From Clostridia bacterium (GTDB taxonomy: Bacteria; Bacillota; Clostridia; Oscillospirales; Acutalibacteraceae): a DNA stretch of 54,136 nucleotides. The notes beneath the pieces were generated by a model. The model searched no databases and was not told the origin of the DNA. It saw only the letters and a program-made list of their open reading frames with translations. The translations under genes and the position numbers were made by a program. Of the stretch, positions 17,155 to 26,194 are shown piece by piece. Numbering within the stretch: position 1 is the first letter of the stretch; every line of letters starts with the position of its first letter. The stretch covers positions 1-54,136 of the forward strand of contig JAFRQM010000036.1 in NCBI GenBank assembly GCA_017428625.1. Reading direction: 5' to 3'.

Positions 17155-18150
17155 TTACTGATTATAAACCAAGGTGAAGCAGTGCGACCTTATGGCGTGT
17201 TTGAGGACGGAAGCCTTGAACTTCCAGCCTGTCATATACTCAGTGCCGACTCTTATGTTTGTAACATAGCCTATGGCGTTGTTGAGCGAGCAGTCATGAT
17301 TGGCTATGGAAAGCCACTCGGCAGGGTTGCTTGAAAGAATCATTCCGCTCTTGTAATTAAGTATGTAGGTTTTCATGTCGGCGGCGCTTATGGAGTAGGT
17401 TTTGCTCGCTACCGTTTCGGGAGTGCTGACGGGAACGAGATATGAGTAATACTGACCCCATACGGATTTGGCGTCTGTGGTATGGCCGGCCGCACTCGCG
17501 CCGAACACGGTCATACAGGCGCTTGTGCCGTCTGTTGAAACAAATTTGCCGACGGGTGTTCCGGCGGTTGAAGTCATACCGAGATATGAAAGAACATATT
17601 TTTCAAGGTTTGAGCCTGAGGTGTATGACGAACTCATGGCAATCTGCGATGAGCCGACATTGTAATTGTAGAACTTTGCAAATGTGTAAATAGCGCCTGC
17701 CTGCGCTTTAACGGCCGCTTCCGGTGCGCTCGCACCGATTTCAGCCTTGACCGTTTTACAGAGGAAATCGACAATCGGGTAGGAAACTCCGCCGTATGTG
17801 ATTGTTTTGGGAGTGGCGTTGTCGGAGACAACGAAGGTGCCCGAATAATAGTGCCTCAGAATATCAACATATGTTGAGCCTGCCTGAGCCATAACTATTG
17901 CGCCCTCCTGACTGAGCCCGACGCCGTGACCCCAGCCGTAAGCGGTGATTGTAAATGTGCCGGACGAACCGGTTGAAGGGGGAGTTACGGTAGTGCCGCT
18001 TGAAATCGGCTGCTGTGTTTCGGTTGAAGACGAAACAACGGGGATTGTAGTGATTTCTCCGCCGCTGAAGCCGGAAATAAAAGAGTTGATAAATGTTATG
18101 AGAACAGTTATCAGCGCCACCGCGATTTTGATAATCGTGTTAATATCCAT
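17155..18150 (-). CDS. SpoIID/LytB-domain protein, circularly permuted
   Basis: A 331-residue membrane-anchored protein: one N-terminal helix (about 5-27), a Ser/Thr-rich linker (about 38-65), then a SpoIID/LytB-type lytic transglycosylase domain that would cut peptidoglycan glycan strands. The motif order is unusual. [13 protein letters not shown] (about 72-84) with ILRHYYSGT, which ends normal SpoIID proteins, comes first. The [19 protein letters not shown] segment (putative catalytic Glu137), which normally opens the domain, comes second. The protein ends with the strand (FTLVYNQ) that usually precedes GHGVG. Ribosome site AAAGGAGAA precedes the ATG. Confidence 0.8.
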   Translation of the reverse strand: MDINTIIKIAVALITVLITFINSFISGFSGGEITTIPVVSSSTETQQPISSGTTVTPPSTGSSGTFTITAYGWGHGVGLSQEGAIVMAQAGSTYVDILRHYYSGTFVVSDNATPKTITYGGVSYPIVDFLCKTVKAEIGASAPEAAVKAQAGAIYTFAKFYNYNVGSSQIAMSSSYTSGSNLEKYVLSYLGMTSTAGTPVGKFVSTDGTSACMTVFGASAAGHTTDAKSVWGQYYSYLVPVSTPETVASKTYSISAADMKTYILNYKSGMILSSNPAEWLSIANHDCSLNNAIGYVTNIRVGTEYMTGWKFKASVLKHAIRSHCFTLVYNQ

Positions 18151-18311
18151 TTTCTTCTCCTTTCAAATAAATGTCCACTCATTTAATTGCTTAAGTGCAA
18201 TATACTCAACTTATTATTTTACATTAGAGGCTGTTTTTTGTCAACCGCAACATAATGTGGCTGCGCCTCCAAAGCAAGAGCTTAAAATATGCAAAGTGTG
18301 CTTACGCCGTT

Positions 18312-18653
18312 TTAATCTTTGCGAAGTTCGTCAAAAATACTGTTGCTTTTGGCGCGCAGGGTGCGGTCGGTCTGCTTGTCGATGAATATGTCTTTGGACT
18401 CCGTAAGGTTGAACGAGCCGTTTTTAAGATAGTCATCCGCCTCGCTTTTAAAAGAAACGGATCTCAGCCTGTTTTTGCAGAAGAAAACGGCGATTACGCC
18501 GGCTATTGCGCCGATAAACATACCCGCCAGAATATATGCAGGGTTAACCGGCAGGTTTTCGCCTATTTTGAAAGAACTCTGCTGAGCGAATACGGGAACG
18601 GTAAGAGAGAGAATCAACGCAGGCAAAGTGAAAATGACGGTTGTTTTTTTCAT
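18312..18653 (-). CDS. TPM-less membrane miniprotein
   Basis: A 113-residue protein with a signal peptide (to about VFAQQ), one transmembrane segment (AYILAGMFIGAIAGVIAVFF) and a tail KNRLRSVSFKSEADDYLKNGSFNLTESKDIFI. That tail matches my recollection of the C-terminus of Firmicutes TPM-domain (Psb32-like) membrane proteins, but here the whole extracytoplasmic TPM domain is absent between signal and membrane helix. The ATG at 18653 follows GGGAGGAAATTGAA. It sits directly after the zinc-ribbon membrane protein gene, the usual neighbour of TPM genes. It is probably a functional partner of that protein. Confidence 0.65.
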   Translation of the reverse strand: MKKTTVIFTLPALILSLTVPVFAQQSSFKIGENLPVNPAYILAGMFIGAIAGVIAVFFCKNRLRSVSFKSEADDYLKNGSFNLTESKDIFIDKQTDRTLRAKSNSIFDELRKD

Positions 18654-18669
18654 TTCAATTTCCTCCCTT

Positions 18670-19782
18670 TTAAGTGAAAAGCGCGTTGATAAGAAAAGTT
18701 GCCAGCGCCGAAACTCCGGCAAAAACGCCGGCGAACAGCAAGCCCGACCTGACGCTGCCGGCGGGCAGGTCGCCGACAAATCTGCCTGTTTGCCCGTTCA
18801 TGGCGAAAGTGTATTTTATGCCTTTATATGTGGTGTTGAGAAGCCAGACGGGGTAGAGAGCGTATTTTACGCTTCCGCTTTTGATTTTCACATCCGCGAA
18901 GGGGATGGTATGCCCGGATGAACTGCCTGAGGGGCGGTCAACTCCTTCATAATCGGGAGAAACCGTGTGCATAATCTGAGTAACGGCGCTTTCAAAAACA
19001 CGGTCTGCCGCCCTGCCTGCGCAACGCACGTCATCCCTGTCGTATTTGTCGGCAAGGAAGCCTGCAAGATAGGCGGTTTTGAATGGGACAGCCTCTCTGA
19101 AATCGTAAGGCTCGATGGACTCCATCAGTTCGTCATTGATGCGGATTGAGCCGTCGCAGGGTATGTGTTCAAAACTCATTTCAGCCCTGCGGTTCAGGTA
19201 GTAGGTTGAGGTTTCGGTATAGTTGAAAATCTCGTCACTCCACCTTTTTGTTTTTGTGCCTTTCAGCACAGCATCGACCTGAACGTCGGAACTGTAAAGC
19301 CAGAACGGAACATAGACCCCTTTTATTTCGTCAATATGATTGCGTGATGTAAATTTGCGGGGAAGAAGCATTCTGCCCTTAAGGTGGTTATAATATTTTT
19401 GCTTTGCCGCCGCTTTGTCGAATTTGAAAGGGATGATATAATCGGGCCTGAGCGTGCCGCTCAGCCTGCCCGCCATAACTATTGTGCTGTTGCAGAAGGG
19501 GCAGGAGGCGGTAGCCTCCGTGTCGTTTGCAATGATTTCACCGCCGCATGAACGGCAGCGGAAAACAAACATACCCGTCTGTTCTTCCTCACTCCACTCG
19601 CTTCCGGAGTTTGTCCACGGCGTTTCTTCCGCGCCTTCTTCATTAAGGCGCGAATCTTTTTTCTGCATATTGTCAACATCAAACTCGCCGTCACAGTAAG
19701 TGCATTTGAGTTTTTGGGTGACTATGTCAAACATCAGAGCACCGCCGCAGGCAGGGCACTGATATTCAATAATGTCGTTCAT
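18670..19782 (-). CDS. TFIIB-type zinc-ribbon membrane protein
   Basis: A 370-residue protein with two N-terminal zinc ribbons (YQCPACGGAL...LKCTYCDGEF, residues about 8-35; RCRSCGG...CPFCNST, about 75-100), a middle domain with YIIPFKFDK and GVYVPFWLYSSDV patterns, and a C-terminal hydrophobic segment ending AGVFAGVSALATFLINALF. It belongs to a conserved Firmicutes family that pairs with TPM-domain proteins; the function is unknown. The miniprotein gene follows after 16 bases. A start at 19782 has GGAGCGGATGCA upstream. Confidence 0.75.
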   Translation of the reverse strand: MNDIIEYQCPACGGALMFDIVTQKLKCTYCDGEFDVDNMQKKDSRLNEEGAEETPWTNSGSEWSEEEQTGMFVFRCRSCGGEIIANDTEATASCPFCNSTIVMAGRLSGTLRPDYIIPFKFDKAAAKQKYYNHLKGRMLLPRKFTSRNHIDEIKGVYVPFWLYSSDVQVDAVLKGTKTKRWSDEIFNYTETSTYYLNRRAEMSFEHIPCDGSIRINDELMESIEPYDFREAVPFKTAYLAGFLADKYDRDDVRCAGRAADRVFESAVTQIMHTVSPDYEGVDRPSGSSSGHTIPFADVKIKSGSVKYALYPVWLLNTTYKGIKYTFAMNGQTGRFVGDLPAGSVRSGLLFAGVFAGVSALATFLINALFT

Positions 19783-19858
19783 TGCATCCGCTCCTTATGC
19801 GAATTATCTTAAATATTATATCATATATTATGCAAAATGACAAGGAAACATAATTTTG

Positions 19859-19887
19859 TTGATTTATTAATTGTAATATATTAAAAT
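19859..19887 (+). promoter_or_regulatory. Promoter of the GPH symporter gene
   Basis: TTGATT (19859-19864), 17-nt spacer, TAAAAT (19882-19887), about 40 bases before the ATG in an otherwise empty AT-rich intergenic region. Confidence 0.5.
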
Positions 19888-19927
19888 ATTTCTGTAACTG
19901 CAAAAAGTTCAGAAATGGGGTTAACAA

Positions 19928-21388
19928 ATGTCAGAAACAAATGTTGTTGGGTCTGAGAAAAAGTATGTAGGCAAGGTTGAATTCATAACCTACCTTGTTG
20001 CGGTGTTCTTTTACACCTGTATGACGGGTATGCTCGGCTCATACAGAAGCGCATATCTTGTTAATGTTCTTCAACTTGAATCGGGGCAGACATCGCTTTT
20101 CAATACCATTATCAGCATAGTTCCGTTCATTATGCATTTCTTTGTTGCCATGTATATTGACAACCGTAAAATCGGCAAGAGCGGCAAATTCAGGCCGCTT
20201 GTGGCAATAGCGGCTGTTCCCGTAGGCATTCTGCTTGTTATGACTTTTGTGACGCCTTCCGCTATCAGGCAGGCGGGCGGCACGCTGCTTATGGCATACA
20301 TCATAGCAATAGCTCTCAGTTGGGCGCTTGCAACTCAGTTCACGGGCAACCTCGACACAATCTCAATGGTTATGACACCGAATATGAAAGAGCGCGACAG
20401 CATTATGTCGTTCCGCTCCATTTCATCGGCTGTGGGCAATTCCGCTCCGCTCGTGATTATTCTTGTTATAGGCATAATCTGGAAAGATGAAGGCACGCAG
20501 TATATTATCTGCGCCGCTCTTTGCGCGGTAATCGGAGTTATAACAATGCTGCTCGGCATAAGATTCACGAAAGAGCGCCTTGTTTACAGCGCGGAGAAAA
20601 AGAATCCCATCGCGGGCTATGCGGAGGTTCTTAAAAACAAATGGGCGTGGGTTATTATTCTCTCGGAATTTCTGAAGAGTTTCAGAGGCATAGCGACTTA
20701 TATGGGAGTGTTCCTCGCCGCCGCTTTGCTCGGCTCAACCTCAAAATATCTGCTTTTCGGTCTGCCTACCGGTATAGGCACGGCGGTCGGAATGCTCATA
20801 ATCAACTTCCTGCTTAAAAAATTCAATTCAAAAGTTCTTTACATAGCGAGCGGTATTTATTCGGTTGTTATCAATGCGCTCGCTTTCGGTGTGGGCTATG
20901 TTTATTTCAAAACAGGCACCTCGCTTCTGCAGATTGTGTTTATAATATTCCTGTTCCTCATCGGTCTGCAGTTCGGCGCGTCAAACCTTCTGCCCAATAT
21001 GTTCAAGGCGGATGTGCTTGAGGACCTGGAATACAAAACAGGCAAGCGTCTTGACGCTTCGCTGCCGTTTGTTATCGGCATAGGCACCCTTATAAGCGGA
21101 ACAATAGCAACAGCCCTCGCGCCGAGAATCCTTTACGGCAACGGCTCGATTATCGGTTACCTTCAGCCGACGGATGCCGTTCCTAACCCCGCACAGTCGC
21201 TCAGAACAAAAATTTTGCTTCTTTTCTTCTACACCGTGTTCCACGGAATTATGATGTTCCTCGCGGGCGTTCCGTTCTTCTTCTACAAACTTACAGGCAA
21301 AACAAAGGAAGACATCCACAACGCGGTGCTTGAACAGCGCGAACAGATGGCGATAAATCAGGGCGAAGAAGATGTTGAAATAAAATAA
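19928..21388 (+). CDS. GPH-family sugar:cation symporter (MFS)
   Basis: A 486-residue membrane protein with about 12 hydrophobic segments and the glycoside-pentoside-hexuronide family look: an N-terminal YLVAVFFYTCMTGMLGSYRSAYL segment, DNRKIGKSGKFRPLV after helix 2, and MTPNMKERDSIMSFRSI in the central loop. It likely imports a glycoside with Na+ or H+. The GH16 gene begins about 30 bases after its stop, so uptake and glucan breakdown may be linked. The substrate cannot be read from the sequence. Confidence 0.85.
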   Translation: MSETNVVGSEKKYVGKVEFITYLVAVFFYTCMTGMLGSYRSAYLVNVLQLESGQTSLFNTIISIVPFIMHFFVAMYIDNRKIGKSGKFRPLVAIAAVPVGILLVMTFVTPSAIRQAGGTLLMAYIIAIALSWALATQFTGNLDTISMVMTPNMKERDSIMSFRSISSAVGNSAPLVIILVIGIIWKDEGTQYIICAALCAVIGVITMLLGIRFTKERLVYSAEKKNPIAGYAEVLKNKWAWVIILSEFLKSFRGIATYMGVFLAAALLGSTSKYLLFGLPTGIGTAVGMLIINFLLKKFNSKVLYIASGIYSVVINALAFGVGYVYFKTGTSLLQIVFIIFLFLIGLQFGASNLLPNMFKADVLEDLEYKTGKRLDASLPFVIGIGTLISGTIATALAPRILYGNGSIIGYLQPTDAVPNPAQSLRTKILLLFFYTVFHGIMMFLAGVPFFFYKLTGKTKEDIHNAVLEQREQMAINQGEEDVEIK

Positions 21389-21418
21389 TATTTAAATAAA
21401 ATATCGGAGTGTGTGTTT

Positions 21419-22348
21419 ATGCTCAATTGGTTATTTGACCTTCTCGGCTGGAGAAACAACCAGAGAGACGCATTTTATGACCTTGCCGGGCTTCTGAAAT
21501 CGCTTTTTTCTGGCAAAATACCCGTAACGGGCATTTTCGCGGCGCTGTTCGCGGCAGTTCAGCTTTTCGGCTATTCGATGTTCAAAATTCCCGTGAAGCC
21601 CTATGGCGAGGAAGTCAATCTTGACGGCTATGAACTTGTTGTGGATGAAGAGTTTGACGGCGACGGTCTTGACACGGATATATGGTATTACAGAGGTCTC
21701 GGCGCACGGCGCGACGGGATTCACTCCTCATCTCAGGTTGAGGTAAAAGACGGCAATATGATTATCACAGCCGAATATCTCGACAAAGAAAAAGGCGAGT
21801 TCGGCGAAGGCTGGTATTCGGCGGCGGTGGCTCTTAACGAGTGGTATTGCAAAGGCTATTATGAAATAAGATGTATCTGCAACCCCGGAGAGGGTTTCTG
21901 GAGCGCGTTCTGGCTTCAGTCAAACCACTCATACGACCTTGAGTCAAACGGAGGCATCGGCGGAGCGGAAATTGACATTTTCGAGTCAATGGATTACAAA
22001 GCGTTTCTGCCGCGCTACCATAACTCTGTCGGTCAGACGGTTTATGTAAACGGCTGGGATGACGATGACGAAAACTACGAGAAAACAAACCGTGTCGCAA
22101 CAGGCAACGACATCTATAATCAGTTCAACACATACGGTCTTATGTGGACGGATGACGAATACATCTTTTTCATAAACGGCAGAGAGACCTTCCGAACATC
22201 CTTCGGCAAAGGCACTTCACAGGTGCCCGAAAACCTGATTGTTTCGCTCGAAATACCTGCCGAGATTCCCGAGAGCATAAAGCAGAACAAAGATTATAAA
22301 ACGCAGATGATTGTTGACTATGTAAAGGTGTATCAATTGGCTGAATAA
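21419..22348 (+). CDS. Glycoside hydrolase family 16 protein
   Basis: A 309-residue endo-beta-glucanase-type enzyme. An N-terminal amphipathic/hydrophobic region (about 1-55) contains a possible membrane anchor (TGIFAALFAAVQLFGYSMF). The catalytic jelly-roll follows, with LVVDEEFDG near its start and the GH16 motif GAEIDIFESMD, where the two Glu and the Asp are the nucleophile, acid/base and helper. It would cut beta-1,3 or mixed beta-1,3-1,4 glucans at the cell surface. The ATG at 21419 is preferred over a GTG two codons earlier because of spacing from CGGAG. It is followed by traX in overlap (TAATG). Confidence 0.88.
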   Translation: MLNWLFDLLGWRNNQRDAFYDLAGLLKSLFSGKIPVTGIFAALFAAVQLFGYSMFKIPVKPYGEEVNLDGYELVVDEEFDGDGLDTDIWYYRGLGARRDGIHSSSQVEVKDGNMIITAEYLDKEKGEFGEGWYSAAVALNEWYCKGYYEIRCICNPGEGFWSAFWLQSNHSYDLESNGGIGGAEIDIFESMDYKAFLPRYHNSVGQTVYVNGWDDDDENYEKTNRVATGNDIYNQFNTYGLMWTDDEYIFFINGRETFRTSFGKGTSQVPENLIVSLEIPAEIPESIKQNKDYKTQMIVDYVKVYQLAE

Positions 22349-23103
22349 TGGAAAAAGCAATAAACAAACAGAAAGGTCTCAATTCAAACGCCCTCAAACT
22401 CATCGCGATAGCGGCAATGACAGTGGACCACTTCACATGGGCTGTATTTCCCGGCACACAGAAAGTTTGGTATGTAATTGCACTTCATATAATCGGGCGG
22501 ATTACCGCTCCCGTAATGTGGTTTTTTATAGCCGAAGGTTGCCGCAAAACACACGACATAAAAAAATACGCCCTTCGTATGCTTATATTTGCGGCGGTTT
22601 CACACTTTGCCTATTGCTTCGCTTTCGGTATTCCGCTGAGCGTTACACACGGCGGATTCTTCAACCGCACAAGTGTTATGTGGGCGCTTATGCTCGCAGT
22701 TGTGCTTGCCGGTATAAATCAAAGCGAAAAAATAAAAGAGTGGCAGAAGACAGCTGCAATGTTTGCCTTCTGCGTGCTCGCGTTCCCCGCCGACTGGTCG
22801 TCAATAGCGGTAATGGCTCCGCTTTTCATCTATTTTCACAACGGCGATAAAAAGAAACAGATGGCGGATATTGTCATCTGGACAGCCGTTTACGCGCTTG
22901 TTTACTTCCTGTTTCTCGACAGAGTTTACGGAATACTGCAGATGTTTACCTTCCTTTCAATTCCGCTGCTTATGCTCTACAACGGCGAACGAGGAAAGGC
23001 AAAGGGTATGAAATGGCTGTTTTATGTTTACTACCCCGCGCATCTTGTTGTTGTGGGAATTGTCAGGCTTGCCCTTCACGGCAACATCTCCGCGATATTC
23101 TGA
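22348..23103 (+). CDS. TraX family membrane protein
   Basis: A 251-residue protein with about seven membrane helices and the TraX pattern: NALKLIAIAAMTVDHFTWAVFPG, IGRITAPVMWFFIAEGCRKTHDIKKYALRM. F-plasmid TraX acetylates pilin; chromosomal Firmicutes members are putative acyltransferases with unknown acceptors, so surface modification is a guess. Its ATG overlaps the GH16 stop, which implies coupled translation. Confidence 0.85.
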   Translation: MEKAINKQKGLNSNALKLIAIAAMTVDHFTWAVFPGTQKVWYVIALHIIGRITAPVMWFFIAEGCRKTHDIKKYALRMLIFAAVSHFAYCFAFGIPLSVTHGGFFNRTSVMWALMLAVVLAGINQSEKIKEWQKTAAMFAFCVLAFPADWSSIAVMAPLFIYFHNGDKKKQMADIVIWTAVYALVYFLFLDRVYGILQMFTFLSIPLLMLYNGERGKAKGMKWLFYVYYPAHLVVVGIVRLALHGNISAIF

Positions 23104-23122
23104 TTAAAAAGAATGGTGAATT

Positions 23123-23704
23123 ATGCATTTTGCGAACAGTTTGTTAAAACAGATAATTTCCGGGCAGAGCGGTTATTACATCTACATTCTGCTTACGGAT
23201 TACCCCGACAGAGTTTCAAAGTCGCTCAAGCGGCTTGGATTCTGGCGCTATTCGCATGTGTCGGTGAGCACAAGCCTTATCGACTCGGATTTTTACTCCT
23301 ATGTGGGTAAAAAGGGGTTCCGCATTGAACAGCCCGCACAGCACCCGACATTCAGGGGGCTGCCAGTAGGCTGCGCTCTTTATGCCATACCCGTAACAAA
23401 AGAGGTGTGCGAGAGCGCAACAAAACAGATTGCGCTGCACACGGCGATAGCCGGCACTTACCGCTACAGCTATTTCGGGCTTGTGCTTGCCTATTTCGGC
23501 ATTAAACACAGACTCAAAAGGCAGCACACCTGCACAAGTTTTGTTTCCGAAATGCTTCATAAAAGCGGAGCTATAAAAAAGAAAAATTCCAGGCGCCTTG
23601 TAACGCCCGAAAACTTCCGCAAACTGTTCGAGAAAAATCTTGTTTATAAAGGCACAATAAAGGAGATGCTTAAAAAGTTCAACGCTTTTCCTGCGTTGAA
23701 ATAA
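23123..23704 (+). CDS. Permuted papain-like (YiiX-type) protein
   Basis: A 193-residue soluble protein. A His in YSHVSVSTS (about residue 45) followed much later by a Cys in HTCTSFVSEML (about residue 137) gives the His-then-Cys order seen in circularly permuted NlpC/P60 (YiiX/YebB-type) enzymes. Those cleave or transfer acyl/amide groups on peptides or lipids. Without a signal peptide it should be cytoplasmic. The evidence is the two-residue pattern and overall length, so confidence is moderate. It is in the rightward gene run after traX. Confidence 0.5.
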   Translation: MHFANSLLKQIISGQSGYYIYILLTDYPDRVSKSLKRLGFWRYSHVSVSTSLIDSDFYSYVGKKGFRIEQPAQHPTFRGLPVGCALYAIPVTKEVCESATKQIALHTAIAGTYRYSYFGLVLAYFGIKHRLKRQHTCTSFVSEMLHKSGAIKKKNSRRLVTPENFRKLFEKNLVYKGTIKEMLKKFNAFPALK

Positions 23705-23713
23705 AGCGGATTT

Positions 23714-23854
23714 ATGACTATGAAAAAAATTATTCCGGTAATTCTGATTGTTATTTCGGCTGTTCTTGTTGCCGCCGGCTGTGCGGCAGGTCAGCCGGAT
23801 TCTGTTTTTGCCAAAGCGGCAACCGTATGTCTGGAGTGTATCGGCATTGGATAA
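23714..23854 (+). CDS. CD1871A-like CxxC mini-peptide
   Basis: A 46-residue peptide: one hydrophobic helix (IIPVILIVISAVLVAAGCA), a short VFAKA segment and a C-terminal CLECIGIG with a CxxC pair. I recall such peptides beside membrane ferredoxins in Clostridia (CD1871A family). It probably sits in the membrane and works with the next gene, perhaps in electron transfer or redox assembly. The ATG at 23714 follows AAGCGGA; an ATG two codons later is possible. Its end overlaps the ferredoxin start. Confidence 0.7.
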   Translation: MTMKKIIPVILIVISAVLVAAGCAAGQPDSVFAKAATVCLECIGIG

Positions 23855-24701
23855 GAAAAAACGTTTCGCCGTTCAGGCGCTTTCAACATTATTGCATAAC
23901 GCGGATTTCAGAGGCTTTTTCACGGGCAGAATTTCAACATCGCCCGCTAAAAGCGTCTGCGTGCCGGGTCTTAACTGCTACTCCTGCCCGTCGGCGGCAG
24001 GCGCCTGCCCCATAGGCTCTCTTCAGAACTCGCTCTCGGCTCAGAAATTCAGGTTCCCTTATTATGTTCTGGGGCTTCTGATATTTTTCGGAGCGGTCGC
24101 GGGCAGGTTTATATGCGGGTTTTTATGCCCGTTCGGTTTTTTACAGGATTTGCTCTACAAAATACCGTTTTTTAAAAAGATTAAGTCATTCAGATGCGAC
24201 AGATATCTGCGATGGATAAAATACGTCGTTTTGCTTGTTTTGGTGATTATTCTGCCGCTTTGCGTGAAACTCACGCCGTTTTTCTGCAAATATCTTTGCC
24301 CGTCTGGAACTCTCGCGGGCATTCTGCTCGCGTTCTCCGACACACGGCTTTTTGACCTTTTCGGCACAATGTTCGCGTGGAAGGCGTGCGTGCTCGGAAT
24401 AATCATTCTCGCAAGCGTGCTGATTTTCAGACCGTTTTGCAAATATCTCTGCCCGCTCGGCGCGTTTTATTCGCTGTTTAACCGCGCGGGAGTTTTCAGA
24501 ATGAGCGTTGACAAAAACAGGTGTGACGGCTGTTCGGCATGCGCGAAAACCTGCAAAATGGGGGTAAATCCCTCGGAAAGCCCCAACGCCCTCGAGTGCA
24601 TACGCTGCGGCGAGTGCATAAGCGCCTGCCCTCACAGCGCCCTGAAATACACAACGGTTTTCAATAAAGACCCTGCCGAAAAAGAAGAATCCGCGCAGTA
24701 A
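23847..24701 (+). CDS. Membrane 4Fe-4S ferredoxin (NapH/RnfB-type)
   Basis: A 284-residue protein with about four to five membrane helices carrying CGFLCPFG and two CKYLCP motifs at the membrane face, then a C-terminal double-cluster ferredoxin domain (CDGCSACAKTC and CIRCGECISACP). It would pass electrons across or along the membrane; donor and acceptor are unknown. The most likely start is TTG at 23847 (MDKKKRFAVQ), 10 bases after GGAG and overlapping the mini-peptide stop by 8 bases. Longer readings run through the mini-peptide and lack support. cca follows immediately. Confidence 0.78.
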   Translation: MDKKKRFAVQALSTLLHNADFRGFFTGRISTSPAKSVCVPGLNCYSCPSAAGACPIGSLQNSLSAQKFRFPYYVLGLLIFFGAVAGRFICGFLCPFGFLQDLLYKIPFFKKIKSFRCDRYLRWIKYVVLLVLVIILPLCVKLTPFFCKYLCPSGTLAGILLAFSDTRLFDLFGTMFAWKACVLGIIILASVLIFRPFCKYLCPLGAFYSLFNRAGVFRMSVDKNRCDGCSACAKTCKMGVNPSESPNALECIRCGECISACPHSALKYTTVFNKDPAEKEESAQ

Positions 24702-24712
24702 GGAGTGATGAT

Positions 24713-26071
24713 GTGAGCGGCGAAAATCTTGATATGGCGAAAAAAATCGCCGCGCTCGTCAATGAACTCGGCGGAAAAACCTATTATGTCGGCGGTATGG
24801 TGCGCGACGAACTGCTCGGCATTGAGAACAAGGATGTTGACATAGAGGTTCACGGCATAACGCCCGAACAGCTCGAGAGCATTCTTGACAGCATAGGCGA
24901 AAAACTAAAAATCGGAGCAAACTTCGGAATATACGGCCTGCGCGGTTACGATATTGATGTCGCTATGCCACGCAAAGAGCAGGCAACGGGCAGGGGGCAC
25001 CGTGATTTTGAGGTGTTTGTTGACCCGTTTTTAGGTGTTGAAAAAGCGGCAATGCGCCGTGATTTCACCGTAAACGCGCTTATGAAAGATGTTATTACCG
25101 GCGAAATCATCGACTGCTTCGGCGGCGCCGACGACCTGAAAAACAGCGTTCTGCGCCATGTGAATGACGCGACGTTTGTTGAGGACCCTTTAAGGGTGCT
25201 GCGCGCGTGTCAGTTTGCGGCGAGGTTCGGCTTTGAAATTGCGCCCGAAACAACACGGCTTATGAAAACAATGAACCTCGACGCTCTGCCCAAAGAGAGG
25301 GCGCTGGGCGAACTTGAAAAAGCGCTTATCAAAGCGGAGCGCCCGTCGGTGTTCTTTGAGGAATTGAAAAAAGCGGAACAGCTTGATTTTTGGTTTTCCG
25401 AACTTAAAACGCTCATCGGGCTCGAACAGCCGCCGGTATGGCACCCCGAAGGCGATGTTTTCAGCCACACAATGCTTGTGCTGAACGCGGCGGCAAAACT
25501 CAAAAACGGAGCGAAAAATCCATTGGGGTTTATGTTCGCCGCCCTTTGCCACGATTTCGGCAAGGCAGTGACGCAAAAAGAAGAAAACGGAAAAATCACA
25601 TTTTACTGCCACGAAACCGAAGGCATACCGTTGATTGAAAAATTCCTGCGCCGTCTGACGGACGAAACGGAACTGATAAAATACACATTGAACCTGTGTG
25701 AACTGCATATGCGGCCGAATCAAGTCGCGGCGTTTAATTCAGGGCAGAAGGCATTAAACAAACTGTTTTATCAATGCGGTGACCCGCAGGGGCTTATTCT
25801 GCTCGCAAGGGCGGACGCCCTCAGTTGCAAAGGTCGCGATATTAACCACGAAGCGCAGGAATATCTCAAAAACGGATTGAGAATATATAACGAAACAATG
25901 GCAAAGCCCTGCGTTGCCGGAGCGGACCTTGTTAAAGCGGGGCTTGAACCGGGCGCGTATTTTTCGGAACTGCTGGATTACGCAACAAAGCTTCGCCTTG
26001 CGGGCATCGAAAAAGAAAACGCCCTCAATCAAACCCTCGCCTACGCAAGGTCAAAAGGGTATTTTAAGTGA
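24713..26071 (+). CDS. cca: CCA tRNA nucleotidyltransferase
   Basis: A 452-residue enzyme that adds or repairs the 3' CCA of tRNAs. The head domain has YYVGGMVRDELLG and the DVDIEV metal-binding Asp pair; RRDFTVNAL and the RVLRACQFAARFGF helix follow. An HD domain (HTMLVLNAAA, ALCHDFGKA) is attached at the C-terminal half, as in bacterial-type enzymes with phosphohydrolase activity. The start is GTG at 24713 behind AGGAG with 7-base spacing. Confidence 0.92.
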   Translation: MSGENLDMAKKIAALVNELGGKTYYVGGMVRDELLGIENKDVDIEVHGITPEQLESILDSIGEKLKIGANFGIYGLRGYDIDVAMPRKEQATGRGHRDFEVFVDPFLGVEKAAMRRDFTVNALMKDVITGEIIDCFGGADDLKNSVLRHVNDATFVEDPLRVLRACQFAARFGFEIAPETTRLMKTMNLDALPKERALGELEKALIKAERPSVFFEELKKAEQLDFWFSELKTLIGLEQPPVWHPEGDVFSHTMLVLNAAAKLKNGAKNPLGFMFAALCHDFGKAVTQKEENGKITFYCHETEGIPLIEKFLRRLTDETELIKYTLNLCELHMRPNQVAAFNSGQKALNKLFYQCGDPQGLILLARADALSCKGRDINHEAQEYLKNGLRIYNETMAKPCVAGADLVKAGLEPGAYFSELLDYATKLRLAGIEKENALNQTLAYARSKGYFK

Positions 26072-26147
26072 AAAACAATAATAATGACAAAGCTTTTATC
26101 CGCGAAAAACAATGTTAATTAACAGGAGAAAAGTCCGCGCCGATATG

Positions 26148-26185
26148 AACGGGGCTGTGCGTTTGCACAGCCCCGTTGGTTGTTT
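26148..26185. terminator. Bidirectional terminator
   Basis: A perfect 13-bp stem (26148-26160 / 26165-26177) with loop GTTT, then a T-rich tail on the plus strand. It closes the rightward cca unit and probably also the leftward BspA gene. Confidence 0.88.
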
Positions 26186-26194
26186 TATTTTTTT

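Noticed and set aside
26072..26147. Possible small RNA or gene after cca
   Set aside because: Only a short spacer before a terminator; an AGGAG there has no following open frame.
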